This document shows, one piece after another, positions 1 through 5,184 of a stretch of 5,209 nt of DNA. The DNA lies in NCBI GenBank assembly GCA_934636045.1, contig CAKTZP010000141.1, forward strand, positions 1 to 5,209. The letters run 5' to 3'. The translations under genes and the position numbers were made by a program. Each line of letters starts with the position of its first letter. The stretch's first letter is position 1. The notes under the pieces are model-generated. The model did not search any database and was not told where the DNA came from. It worked only from the letters and a program-made list of their open reading frames with translations. The DNA is from an uncultured Oscillospiraceae bacterium. GTDB taxonomy: Bacteria; Bacillota; Clostridia; Oscillospirales; Oscillospiraceae.

Positions 1-1
1 C

Positions 2-148
2 GACGGCCAGTACGCCTGCTTCGGCTATGTGACCGACGGCATGGACGTCGTGGATGCAATTTGTGAGGCCGCCGAGCCGACGGACAACAACGGCACGATT
101 CCCGCCGACGCGCAGCCGGTCATCACGGCCATCCGGGTGCTGGACTGA
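2..148 (+). CDS. Cyclophilin-type peptidyl-prolyl cis-trans isomerase, C-terminal 48 residues (5' partial)
   Basis: The reading frame is open from the first complete codon at base 2 to TGA at 146-148. It encodes the end of a cyclophilin: DGQYACFGYVTDGMDVVDAI is the family's conserved C-terminal block (compare LDGQYAAFGRVTEGMDVVDKI in typical PpiB proteins), followed by a short acidic loop and the last beta strand, PVITAIRVLD. Cyclophilins catalyse cis-trans isomerisation of X-Pro bonds during protein folding. The catalytic Arg/Phe/Gln residues lie upstream of the window, so activity and any signal peptide or lipobox (common in clostridial members) cannot be judged. The stop codon overlaps the topB start by one base (TGATG), which points to a shared transcript. 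The family call is secure; cytoplasmic or surface location is unknown. Confidence 0.9.
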   Translation, partial: DGQYACFGYVTDGMDVVDAICEAAEPTDNNGTIPADAQPVITAIRVLD

Positions 149-150
149 TG
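146..150 (+). promoter_or_regulatory. TGATG stop/start overlap coupling the cyclophilin gene and topB
   Basis: The cyclophilin TGA (146-148) shares its last A with the topB ATG (148-150). The preceding bases (ccgggtgctggac) lack a convincing AGGAGG-like site, unlike the other three complete genes here, which all have one. This arrangement is typical of translational coupling, where ribosomes ending the first gene re-initiate at the second. The overlap is seen directly; the coupling is inferred. Confidence 0.7.
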
Positions 151-2319
151 GGAAAGGCACTGGTTTTGGCGGAGAAGCCCTCCGTCGGGCGCGAGCTTGC
201 CCGCGTTTTGGGCTGCAAGCGCGGCGGCGAGGGGTATCTCGAGGGCGACCGCTACGTCGTCACGTGGGCGCTGGGGCACCTGGTCACGCTGGCCGACCCC
301 GACGTGTATGAGAAAAAATGGGAAAAATGGGACATGGCCGACCTGCCCATGCTCCCGCAGAGCTGGAAGCTCGTCGTCATCCCGCAGACGGGACGGCAAT
401 TTCGCGTGGTGCAGGGGCTGATGAAGCGCGGGGACATCTCTGAGCTGATCATCGCCACCGACGCCGGGCGCGAGGGCGAGCTGGTCGCCCGCTGGATTCT
501 GCAAAAGGCGGGCTGGAGGAAGCCGACCAAGCGCCTCTGGATCTCCTCGCAGACCGACCGCGCCATTAAGGAGGGCTTTGCCCACCTGCGCCCCGCGGCG
601 GATTACGACAATCTCTTCCGCTCGGCGCAGGCGCGCAGCGAGGCCGACTGGCTCGTCGGCCTGAACGTTACGCGCGCCCTGACCTGCCGCCACAACGCGC
701 AGCTCTCGGCCGGGCGCGTGCAGACCCCGACGCTGGCGCTGATCGTCCAGCGGGAAAAGGAGATTCGCAGCTTCGTGCCCAAGGAATTCTGGGGCGTGCG
801 CCTGAAGGCGGGCGGCTTCCACGCAGTCTGGCGCGACAAGAACAACAATTCCCGCACCTTTGACCGCGCGCTGGCAGAAAAAATCGCCGCCGCCTGCCAA
901 AGCGGCGAGGCCACGGTGACGCAGGTGCGCAAAATGCGCCGCATGACGCCGCCGCCCGCGGCCTACGATTTGACAGAATTGCAGCGTGACGCGAACAAAA
1001 AGTATGCCTATTCCGCAAAGGAAACGCTGAACCTGATGCAGTCGCTCTACGAGCAGCACAAGCTGCTGACCTATCCGCGCACGGATTCGCGCTACATCTC
1101 CGACGACGTCGTTCCGACCCTGCCGGAGCGCCTGCGCGCCGTGATGGTCGACAGCTATAAGCCCTTGGCGCAGCAGATCATGCGCGACCGGCCGCTCAAA
1201 ACAAAGTACCTTGTCAATAACGCCAAGGTCACCGACCACCACGCCATTATCCCCACCGAGGAAAGCCCCGACCTCTGGCAGCTGACCGGGCCGGAGCGCA
1301 ACATTTACGATCTGGTCGTGCGGCGCTTTCTGGCCGTGCTGCTGCCGCCGTGCGAATATGAGGAGGTCGACCTGACCCTCTCTGCGGGCGGCCAGACCTT
1401 TACCGCCACCGGCCGTATCGTCAAAACGCCGGGCTGGCGTGCGGCCTATGACCGCAGCTTCCAGCTCGACGAGGAGGAAGCGGACGTTCAGTCCCTGCCC
1501 GATGTGACGCAGGGGCAGCGGCTCAAGATCGCCTCGGCGCAGGTGACAAGCGGCAAGACCCCGCCCCCGCCGCGCTACACCGAGGCAACGCTGCTGACCG
1601 CCATGGAGCATCCGCAGGCGCAGGTCGAGGACAAGGCGCTGCGGAAAATTCTGGAGGAAACGAGCGGGCTCGGCACTCCGGCTACCCGCGCGGACATCAT
1701 CGAAAAGCTCTTTTCCGTCTTTTATATCGAGCGGCGCGGCAAGGAGCTGGTGCCGACCTCAAAGGGCATGCAGCTTGTGGAGCTGGCGCCGGAGGAGCTG
1801 CGCTCGGCCGCGCTGACGGCGCGCTGGGAGGACCGTCTCGCCCGCATCGCCAAGGGGCTGGAGCAGGACACAAAATTTGTTGAGGAAATGCGCGCTTATG
1901 CGTCCAAGCTCGTCGCGCAGGTCAAGGCCAGCGACGCCAAATACACCCACGATAATCAAACCCGCAAGACCTGTCCCGACTGCGGAAAATTTCTGCTGCT
2001 GGTCAAGGGCAAGCGCGGGGAAATGCTCGTCTGCCCCGACCGCGAATGCGGCTACCGCAAGAGCGTGGCCCAGACGACCAACGCCCGCTGCCCGAACTGC
2101 TTCAAGAAAATGGAGCTGCGCGGCGAGGGCGACAACCGGATGTTCGCCTGCGTCTGCGGCTACCGGGAAAAGCTCTCGGCCTTCCAGCAGCGCCGCGAGC
2201 AAGCCGGCGCAGGCAAACGCGACGTTGCGAAATTCCTGCAGCAGCAGACTCCGGAAAAATCCGTCAACACCGGCATGGCCGACGCGCTGGCCAAGTGGCT
2301 GGAAAATCAGCAAAAATAA
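148..2319 (+). CDS. topB: DNA topoisomerase III (type IA)
   Basis: Complete 723-residue type IA topoisomerase, close to the length of Bacillus subtilis TopB (about 730). It cuts one DNA strand through a 5'-phosphotyrosine and passes another strand, mainly decatenating replication and recombination intermediates. The Toprim domain (about residues 3-135) has the glutamate motif LAEKPSVGRE (E9) and the metal motif ATDAGREGEL (D105, E109). The second acidic position of the usual DxD is Gly107, which is normal for Gram-positive TopB. Other hallmarks are LSAGRVQTPTLALI (186-199), the active-site motif LLTYPRTDSRYIS with nucleophile Tyr309, VTDHHAIIPT (361-370) and GLGTPATRADII (507-518). Two C-terminal zinc ribbons follow: Cys609/612/629/634 and Cys648/651/668/670. 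The start gives the canonical GKALVLAEKPS N-terminus. There is no good Shine-Dalgarno before it, so initiation probably depends on coupling to the overlapping cyclophilin stop. Confidence 0.97.
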   Translation: MGKALVLAEKPSVGRELARVLGCKRGGEGYLEGDRYVVTWALGHLVTLADPDVYEKKWEKWDMADLPMLPQSWKLVVIPQTGRQFRVVQGLMKRGDISELIIATDAGREGELVARWILQKAGWRKPTKRLWISSQTDRAIKEGFAHLRPAADYDNLFRSAQARSEADWLVGLNVTRALTCRHNAQLSAGRVQTPTLALIVQREKEIRSFVPKEFWGVRLKAGGFHAVWRDKNNNSRTFDRALAEKIAAACQSGEATVTQVRKMRRMTPPPAAYDLTELQRDANKKYAYSAKETLNLMQSLYEQHKLLTYPRTDSRYISDDVVPTLPERLRAVMVDSYKPLAQQIMRDRPLKTKYLVNNAKVTDHHAIIPTEESPDLWQLTGPERNIYDLVVRRFLAVLLPPCEYEEVDLTLSAGGQTFTATGRIVKTPGWRAAYDRSFQLDEEEADVQSLPDVTQGQRLKIASAQVTSGKTPPPPRYTEATLLTAMEHPQAQVEDKALRKILEETSGLGTPATRADIIEKLFSVFYIERRGKELVPTSKGMQLVELAPEELRSAALTARWEDRLARIAKGLEQDTKFVEEMRAYASKLVAQVKASDAKYTHDNQTRKTCPDCGKFLLLVKGKRGEMLVCPDRECGYRKSVAQTTNARCPNCFKKMELRGEGDNRMFACVCGYREKLSAFQQRREQAGAGKRDVAKFLQQQTPEKSVNTGMADALAKWLENQQK

Positions 2320-2359
2320 GAATTTTCCCCGCAGCGATCTCGCTGCGGGGAAAATTCTT
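2318..2359. terminator. Perfect 20-bp-arm palindrome between convergent genes, probable bidirectional terminator
   Basis: The left arm at 2318-2337 and right arm at 2340-2359 are exact reverse complements separated by two bases (tc); in RNA the stem would be about 19 bp with a 4-nt loop. The GC-rich core is CCCCGCAGCGA / TCGCTGCGGGG. It begins inside the topB stop codon and ends 20 bases from the stop of the convergent lipoprotein gene, so it is placed to stop transcription from both sides. The flanks are odd: they read TTTT-core-AAAA on both strands, whereas an intrinsic terminator normally has the U run after the core. Some thymines follow (ttctt, then ctttccctt). Termination is likely but not textbook. 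Confidence 0.6.
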
Positions 2360-2379
2360 GGCTGCTTTCCCTTCCGGGG

Positions 2380-2886
2380 TCAATCGATCATAACATCCTC
2401 CAGCGTAATGGTTTTATGCTCAAGGGCGCCGGGCTCGACGGTCAGGGTGCCGCCCTTGCTCCCGCTGAGCTGGGACAGCTTGACCTTGACCGCTGCGTCG
2501 GAGTCGCGCAGAACAAAGGCGGTTGCGACCTCGATGGTCTGGCCGGGTTGGACCTCGTCGAACTGAGAATCATTGACCGTCCTGGTCGGGTCGCTGCTGT
2601 CGATGACGGCAACATATTGCAGCTCCTCGCCGTTCTGCGTCGCCGCCTCGGAGACCTGACCCACATAGGAGATCGGCTCGTCCGTGTTGTTCGTAAAATC
2701 AAACGTCAAAACAAGCTCTTCCTCCGGCTCCTCGCCGATCTGGTCGACCACCACATAGGCCGACTTATACTTCAGGGTGCAGTCGCCAAGCTCGATGGTG
2801 TCGCCGCTTTTCTGCCCTCCGCACGCCGCAAGGCTGAGCAGCAGCGCCGCTGCCGGCAGGACAAGAGCCGCCTTCCTGTATTTCAT
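2380..2886 (-). CDS. DUF5067-like surface lipoprotein
   Basis: Complete 168-residue lipoprotein of unknown function. The N-terminus has a charged start (MKYRK), a hydrophobic stretch (A6-A21) and a lipobox LAAC with Cys22 as the predicted lipidated residue. The mature protein should therefore be anchored to the outer face of the membrane. The rest (about 45-160) looks like a single Ig-like beta-sandwich: ELVLTFDFTNNTDEPISY, AATQNGEELQYV, a polar loop, VQPGQTIEVATAFVLRD and AAVKVKLSQL. This pattern (extra-cytoplasmic strands, a 'TNNTDEPIS' turn, a 'QNG.EL' segment, a 'PGqt.ev' turn) resembles DUF5067 proteins of Firmicutes. The start is well supported: GAGGAGG lies 7 bases before the ATG. An extended -10 promoter precedes it, so it is probably monocistronic. 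Lipoprotein nature is near certain; the domain name is from memory and moderate; no function is claimed. Confidence 0.85.
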   Translation of the reverse strand: MKYRKAALVLPAAALLLSLAACGGQKSGDTIELGDCTLKYKSAYVVVDQIGEEPEEELVLTFDFTNNTDEPISYVGQVSEAATQNGEELQYVAVIDSSDPTRTVNDSQFDEVQPGQTIEVATAFVLRDSDAAVKVKLSQLSGSKGGTLTVEPGALEHKTITLEDVMID

Positions 2887-2943
2887 ACCGTTTCCTCCTC
2901 ACATTTTTCCGCAGTGCGGCAAGCCGCCGCATATGTCATTTCA

Positions 2944-2972
2944 AGAATACCATATTTTCGCCCGCTTGTCCA
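2944..2972 (-). promoter_or_regulatory. Sigma-A-type extended -10 promoter for the lipoprotein gene
   Basis: On the minus strand, TGGACA (2972-2967, five of six to TTGACA) and TATTCT (2949-2944, four of six to TATAAT) are separated by exactly 17 bases, and TGG directly before the -10 box gives an extended -10 element. The predicted transcription start is near 2937, leaving a leader of about 50 bases. The leader contains a small GC hairpin (GCGGC at 2930-2926, GCCGC at 2920-2916) ahead of the GAGGAGG ribosome binding site. The good spacing and position between two same-strand genes support it. Confidence 0.65.
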
Positions 2973-3001
2973 TTTCCCTTTCCAAGTTTTTTCAGTAAAT
3001 C

Positions 3002-3020
3002 CGGCGACGTTTACTCGCCG
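3002..3020 (-). terminator. Weak stem-loop at the 3' end of the carboxypeptidase gene
   Basis: CGGCGA (minus strand 3020-3015) and TCGCCG (3007-3002) can form a 6-bp stem with a 7-base loop spanning the TAA stop codon. It is followed by GATTTACTG rather than a proper T run, so it is at best a weak terminator. It is recorded because it lies just where the carboxypeptidase transcript should end before the next gene's own promoter. Confidence 0.25.
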
Positions 3021-3796
3021 AGGTACTCCTCCAGCGTCAATTTTTGCGCATAAAGGTGCGCGGCGGCCTCCCGGCCGACGTAGCGGTAGTGCCACGCCTC
3101 ATAGGCCACGCCGGTCACGTCCTCCTTGTCCGCGGGATAGCGCAGAATGAAGCCGTATTCCCAGCTGTGCGCGTGCAGCCAGCGGGTCTCGCCGGTCTGC
3201 GCCTGCGTCTCGTCGAGCAGCTGATTGCTCATTGAGACAATGTCCAGCGCGAGGCCGCTCTCGTGCTCGCTGCATCCGGGACGCATGGTGTAGCGCGCAG
3301 TCTCCTGCTCGGCCTGCGCGCGCGTTTGTCCTTGCGCCATGCGCCGGCGCACGTCCTCGTCAAACAGCGTCTGCTGCTCGTCGCGTGTGCGGTAGGCCGA
3401 GCAAATCTGGAACGACATCCCCTCTGCGCGCCCCGCGGCCAGCATGGCCTTGAGGTCGTCATAGCAGACCGAGGCGACGGACAGATCCCAGTCCGAAAGC
3501 CGCGTCAGCTCCGGCGCGTAGTCCTCCGGCAGCGGATGCGACGCATTGACCAAAATCAGCAGTGCGTCGTCCTTTTCCGGTGTGACAGCCGTTGTCGGCG
3601 GCTGGGTTGGCGGCTGGGTCGGCACCTGCGTGAGCTGCATTGTCGGCGTCTCCGTTGCCGCGGGCACACCGCCGGGCAGCAGCAGCCCAATCATGGAAAG
3701 CAGCGCCGTCACCGCCACCAACCCCCATGCCAGCAGCGTCCGCCGCCGCTCGGCCACGCTCTGGCGCTCTTTTTGCCGCTCCTCGTTGCGTAGCAT
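3011..3796 (-). CDS. VanY/M15B-family D-alanyl-D-alanine carboxypeptidase, membrane-anchored
   Basis: Encodes 261 residues from the ATG at 3796. That start is chosen over in-frame ATGs up to 16 codons upstream because AAGGAGG sits 7 bases before it. The protein has a basic cytoplasmic N-terminus (1-20), one membrane segment (about 20-40), an extracellular Pro/Thr-rich linker (about 48-72, with QVPTQPPTQPPTT) and an M15B peptidase domain (about 78-258). Zinc ligands are visible as SEHESGLALDI (His178, Asp185) and EAWHYRYVG (His236, with Glu233 as catalytic base). SAYRTRDEQQTLF (133-145) is the usual substrate-side motif. Such enzymes remove the terminal D-Ala from peptidoglycan pentapeptides outside the membrane. 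VanY proteins contribute to glycopeptide resistance, but no vanHAX or vanRS genes are nearby, so a routine role in wall trimming is more likely. All key residues are intact. Confidence 0.93.
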   Translation of the reverse strand: MLRNEERQKERQSVAERRRTLLAWGLVAVTALLSMIGLLLPGGVPAATETPTMQLTQVPTQPPTQPPTTAVTPEKDDALLILVNASHPLPEDYAPELTRLSDWDLSVASVCYDDLKAMLAAGRAEGMSFQICSAYRTRDEQQTLFDEDVRRRMAQGQTRAQAEQETARYTMRPGCSEHESGLALDIVSMSNQLLDETQAQTGETRWLHAHSWEYGFILRYPADKEDVTGVAYEAWHYRYVGREAAAHLYAQKLTLEEYLGE

Positions 3797-3845
3797 GGCG
3801 AGCCCTCCTTCCGTTTTTTCCATCATACGCACAGCATGCATCAAA

Positions 3846-3875
3846 TTTGTATCCGTTTTGTAGTCTTTGTTTTAA
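3846..3875 (-). promoter_or_regulatory. Possible weak promoter for the carboxypeptidase gene
   Basis: The gene is divergent from its upstream neighbour and so needs its own promoter in 3797-3983. The best match on the minus strand is TTAAAA (3875-3870), 18 bases, TACAAA (3851-3846), four of six matches at each box, with a predicted leader of about 43 bases. The region is AT-rich and contains other imperfect -10 candidates (for example TATGAT at 3827-3822, without a -35 partner), so the exact site is uncertain. Confidence 0.3.
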
Positions 3876-3923
3876 ATTCCGGCTGATATGGCGAATTTTT
3901 ATCATTTGCGTCACAGAAGCCCA

Positions 3924-3952
3924 TAGACACTCCCCAGCTTTTATGGTACAAT
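3924..3952 (+). promoter_or_regulatory. Sigma-A-type promoter for the acyl-CoA dehydrogenase-family gene
   Basis: TAGACA (3924-3929) and TACAAT (3947-3952) each match the consensus at five of six positions with the optimal 17-base spacing, and TGG just before the -10 box adds an extended -10 element. The predicted transcription start is near 3959, giving a leader of about 25 bases that contains the Shine-Dalgarno GGGAGG at 3972-3977. This is the strongest promoter in the window. No operator is obvious around it. Confidence 0.75.
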
Positions 3953-3983
3953 TGCCGCAAAGAAACATTTTGGGAGGGTTCGT

Positions 3984-4922
3984 ATGACACACATTGTAAT
4001 TGTCGGCGGCGGCGTGCTGGGAAGCCAGATCGCCTTCCAGACCGCCTATTGCGGCTTTGACACCACAATTTGGCTGCGCAGCGAGGGCAGCATCGGCCGC
4101 ACCAAGCCGAAGCTGGAGCAGCTCCGCGCAACTTATTTGCAGACGATCGACGACATGGCGCAGCAGAAGCCCGGCTGCTGGGCGATGGGCATTGCCGACC
4201 CCGAGCATTTTGATGCCGCGGCGTGCCGGACGCAGGTTAACACCGCTTTCCGGAATCTCCGCTTGGAGCTGGATCTGCGCAAGGCCGTGCAGGACGCCGA
4301 CCTTGTCATCGAGTCCATGTCGGAAAACCCTGCGGACAAGCGCGCGTTTTATGAGACCCTAGCGCCTCTGCTGCCGCAAAAGGCGCTGCTGGTGACCAAT
4401 TCCTCCACCCTGCTGCCCTCCAAGCTCGCGCGCTACACCGGGCGGCCGGAGCAGTATTTGGCGCTGCACTTTGCAAATTCCATTTGGAAGAACAACACTG
4501 CCGAGGTCATGGCGCAGCCGCAGACGGCGCAGCACGCGTTTGACGCCGTGATGGACTTTGCCGGTCAGATCCGGATGCTGCCGCTGCCGGTGCGCAAGGA
4601 AAAATCGGGCTACCTGCTCAATTCCATGCTCATCCCCCTGCTCTTTTCGGCAATGGATCTCTACGTCAACGGCATTTCCGACCCGGAGAGCATCGACCTC
4701 GCATGGACGCGCGGCACCGGCGCGCCGAAGGGGCCGTTCCTGATTCTGGACACCGTTGGCTTGACCACGGCATATAACATTGTCAAAATGTACACCAAGA
4801 TCCCCTCCTTCCTCGCGCCGTACAACTTCAAGGGTATGGAAAAGATGCTGCGCGGCTATCTTGACGCAGGCAAGCTCGGCATCGCCTCCGGCGAAGGCTT
4901 TTACCGCTACCCGGCGAAATAA
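3984..4922 (+). CDS. 3-hydroxyacyl-CoA dehydrogenase-family oxidoreductase
   Basis: Encodes 312 residues; GGGAGG 6 bases before the ATG fixes the start. The family oxidises L-3-hydroxyacyl-CoA to 3-ketoacyl-CoA, or the reverse, in the cytoplasm. The N-terminal Rossmann domain (about 3-200) begins IVIVGGGVLGSQIA (GxGxxG, 8-13). It continues with DADLVIESMSENPADKRAFY (104-123), TNSST (138-142, active-site Ser) and a catalytic region with His162 and Glu174. The C-terminal helical domain (about 205-310) has GYLLNSMLIPLL (Asn213), GAPKGPFLILDTVGLTTAYNIV and the family ending GEGFYRY. The canonical HFFNPVPVMKLVEVI block is altered to HFANSIWKNNTAEVM. The second beta strand ends in Trp-Leu-Arg where an NAD-binding acidic residue is expected. 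No thiolase, crotonase or acyl-CoA dehydrogenase gene lies nearby, so a butyrate-pathway role is unsupported and the substrate is unknown. Confidence 0.88.
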   Translation: MTHIVIVGGGVLGSQIAFQTAYCGFDTTIWLRSEGSIGRTKPKLEQLRATYLQTIDDMAQQKPGCWAMGIADPEHFDAAACRTQVNTAFRNLRLELDLRKAVQDADLVIESMSENPADKRAFYETLAPLLPQKALLVTNSSTLLPSKLARYTGRPEQYLALHFANSIWKNNTAEVMAQPQTAQHAFDAVMDFAGQIRMLPLPVRKEKSGYLLNSMLIPLLFSAMDLYVNGISDPESIDLAWTRGTGAPKGPFLILDTVGLTTAYNIVKMYTKIPSFLAPYNFKGMEKMLRGYLDAGKLGIASGEGFYRYPAK

Positions 4923-4932
4923 GGATACGAAA

Positions 4933-4959
4933 TTAGCACTCTCATAAAGAGAGTGCTAA
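4933..4959. promoter_or_regulatory. Perfect CIRCE sequence (HrcA operator), here at the 3' end of a gene
   Basis: TTAGCACTC (4933-4941), 9 bases, GAGTGCTAA (4951-4959) equals the CIRCE consensus at all 18 defined positions. HrcA binds CIRCE to repress groESL, dnaK or hrcA operons until heat stress. The symmetry is longer than the operator: arms at 4929-4943 and 4949-4963 pair over 15 bp around an ATAAA loop, so it is also a strong RNA hairpin. It begins 10 bases after the dehydrogenase stop codon. No near-consensus promoter overlaps it on the plus strand and no chaperone gene follows within the window. On the minus strand a perfect TTGACA (4973-4968) stands before it, but without a good -10 partner. 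The match is exact; whether it binds HrcA here, works as a terminator hairpin for the dehydrogenase gene, or both, is inference. Confidence 0.7.
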
Positions 4960-4962
4960 TTT

Positions 4963-5183
4963 CAGACTGTCAAAAAAGCCCGTAATCGTCAAAATCAGTT
5001 CCCTTATTTATAGGTTTCTGCTCTCTGTGTTTTGATTTGCAAAAACAGAGTATTCTGAACTTTATAACCTGAGAAAAAGCTTGCTTCGCAAGAATTTTGA
5101 CTTACTGCGCAACTCACGCCCTACCGTACCGATGTACGCCGACGGGCGTGAGTTGCTTGTCTTCCGAACTTTTTTGCAGTCTG
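4963..5183. other. AT-rich non-coding segment with fully nested inverted repeats: candidate structured RNA or fold-back element
   Basis: No coding sequence is visible. Its left part (to about 5105) is much richer in A+T than the genes. Its ends, CAGACTGTCAAAAAAG (4963-4978) and CTTTTTTGCAGTCTG (5169-5183), are inverted repeats pairing over 15 bp with one bulged base. Two branches nest inside. Branch A pairs 4982-4985 plus 4988-4995 with 5094-5105 (12 bp, 2-base bulge). It encloses AGGTT/AACCT (5012-5016/5066-5070), a hairpin at 5023-5050 (11 bp, one bulge) and a hairpin at 5080-5092 (CTTGC-TTC-GCAAG). Branch B is the hairpin at 5109-5156. All these pairings are mutually compatible. It could be a non-coding RNA, a regulatory leader for a gene beyond the window, or a miniature inverted-repeat element; no target-site duplication is seen at the ends. 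No known RNA family is recognised. Confidence 0.4.
5109..5163 (+). terminator. Strong stem-loop with T-rich tail, possible terminator
   Basis: GCAACTCACGCCC (5109-5121) and GGGCGTGAGTTGC (5144-5156) pair perfectly over 13 bp. Inside the loop, CGTAC-CGAT-GTACG (5125-5138) forms a second 5-bp stem capped by a tetraloop. The 3' arm is followed by TTGTCTT, which is moderately T-rich, so the hairpin could end plus-strand transcripts reading out of the dehydrogenase gene or out of a small RNA here. It is also one branch of the larger fold described for this region, so its role is uncertain. Confidence 0.35.
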
Positions 5184-5184
5184 C

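Noticed and set aside
25..1611. Open minus-strand frame of 528 codons opposite topB
   Set aside because: It is wholly antisense to a topoisomerase III with all catalytic motifs. Its translation is low-complexity, rich in Arg/Gly/Ala/Leu with no recognisable domain; long antisense frames of this kind are common in GC-rich genes.
148..2319. topB as a sign of an integrative conjugative element
   Set aside because: TopB homologues occur on conjugative elements, but here the gene is coupled to a cyclophilin and no relaxase, integrase or type IV secretion gene is seen, so the chromosomal housekeeping copy is more likely.
2416..3150. Plus-strand frame of 244 codons over the lipoprotein and carboxypeptidase genes
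   Set aside because: It is antisense to two well-supported genes and to their promoter gap, with no supporting start site or motif.
3011..3796. Vancomycin-resistance gene cluster suggested by the VanY-like protein
   Set aside because: No ligase, dehydrogenase or dipeptidase of the vanHAX type, and no two-component system, is present; M15B carboxypeptidases are common housekeeping enzymes in Clostridia.
3797..3844. Sixteen-codon N-terminal extension of the carboxypeptidase
   Set aside because: The AAGGAGG at 3810-3804 is correctly spaced for the ATG at 3796 and would lie inside the coding sequence of the longer version; the extension adds nothing recognisable.
3459..4208. Minus-strand frame of 249 codons spanning the divergent promoter region
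   Set aside because: It runs antisense through the start of the dehydrogenase gene and out of frame through the carboxypeptidase gene, crosses two clear ribosome binding sites, and shows no protein motif.
4966..4973. Minus-strand promoter (perfect TTGACA) with CIRCE as its operator
   Set aside because: No -10 box with better than about three of six matches lies at 16-19 bases, and the transcript would run antisense through the dehydrogenase gene, where no convincing minus-strand gene exists.
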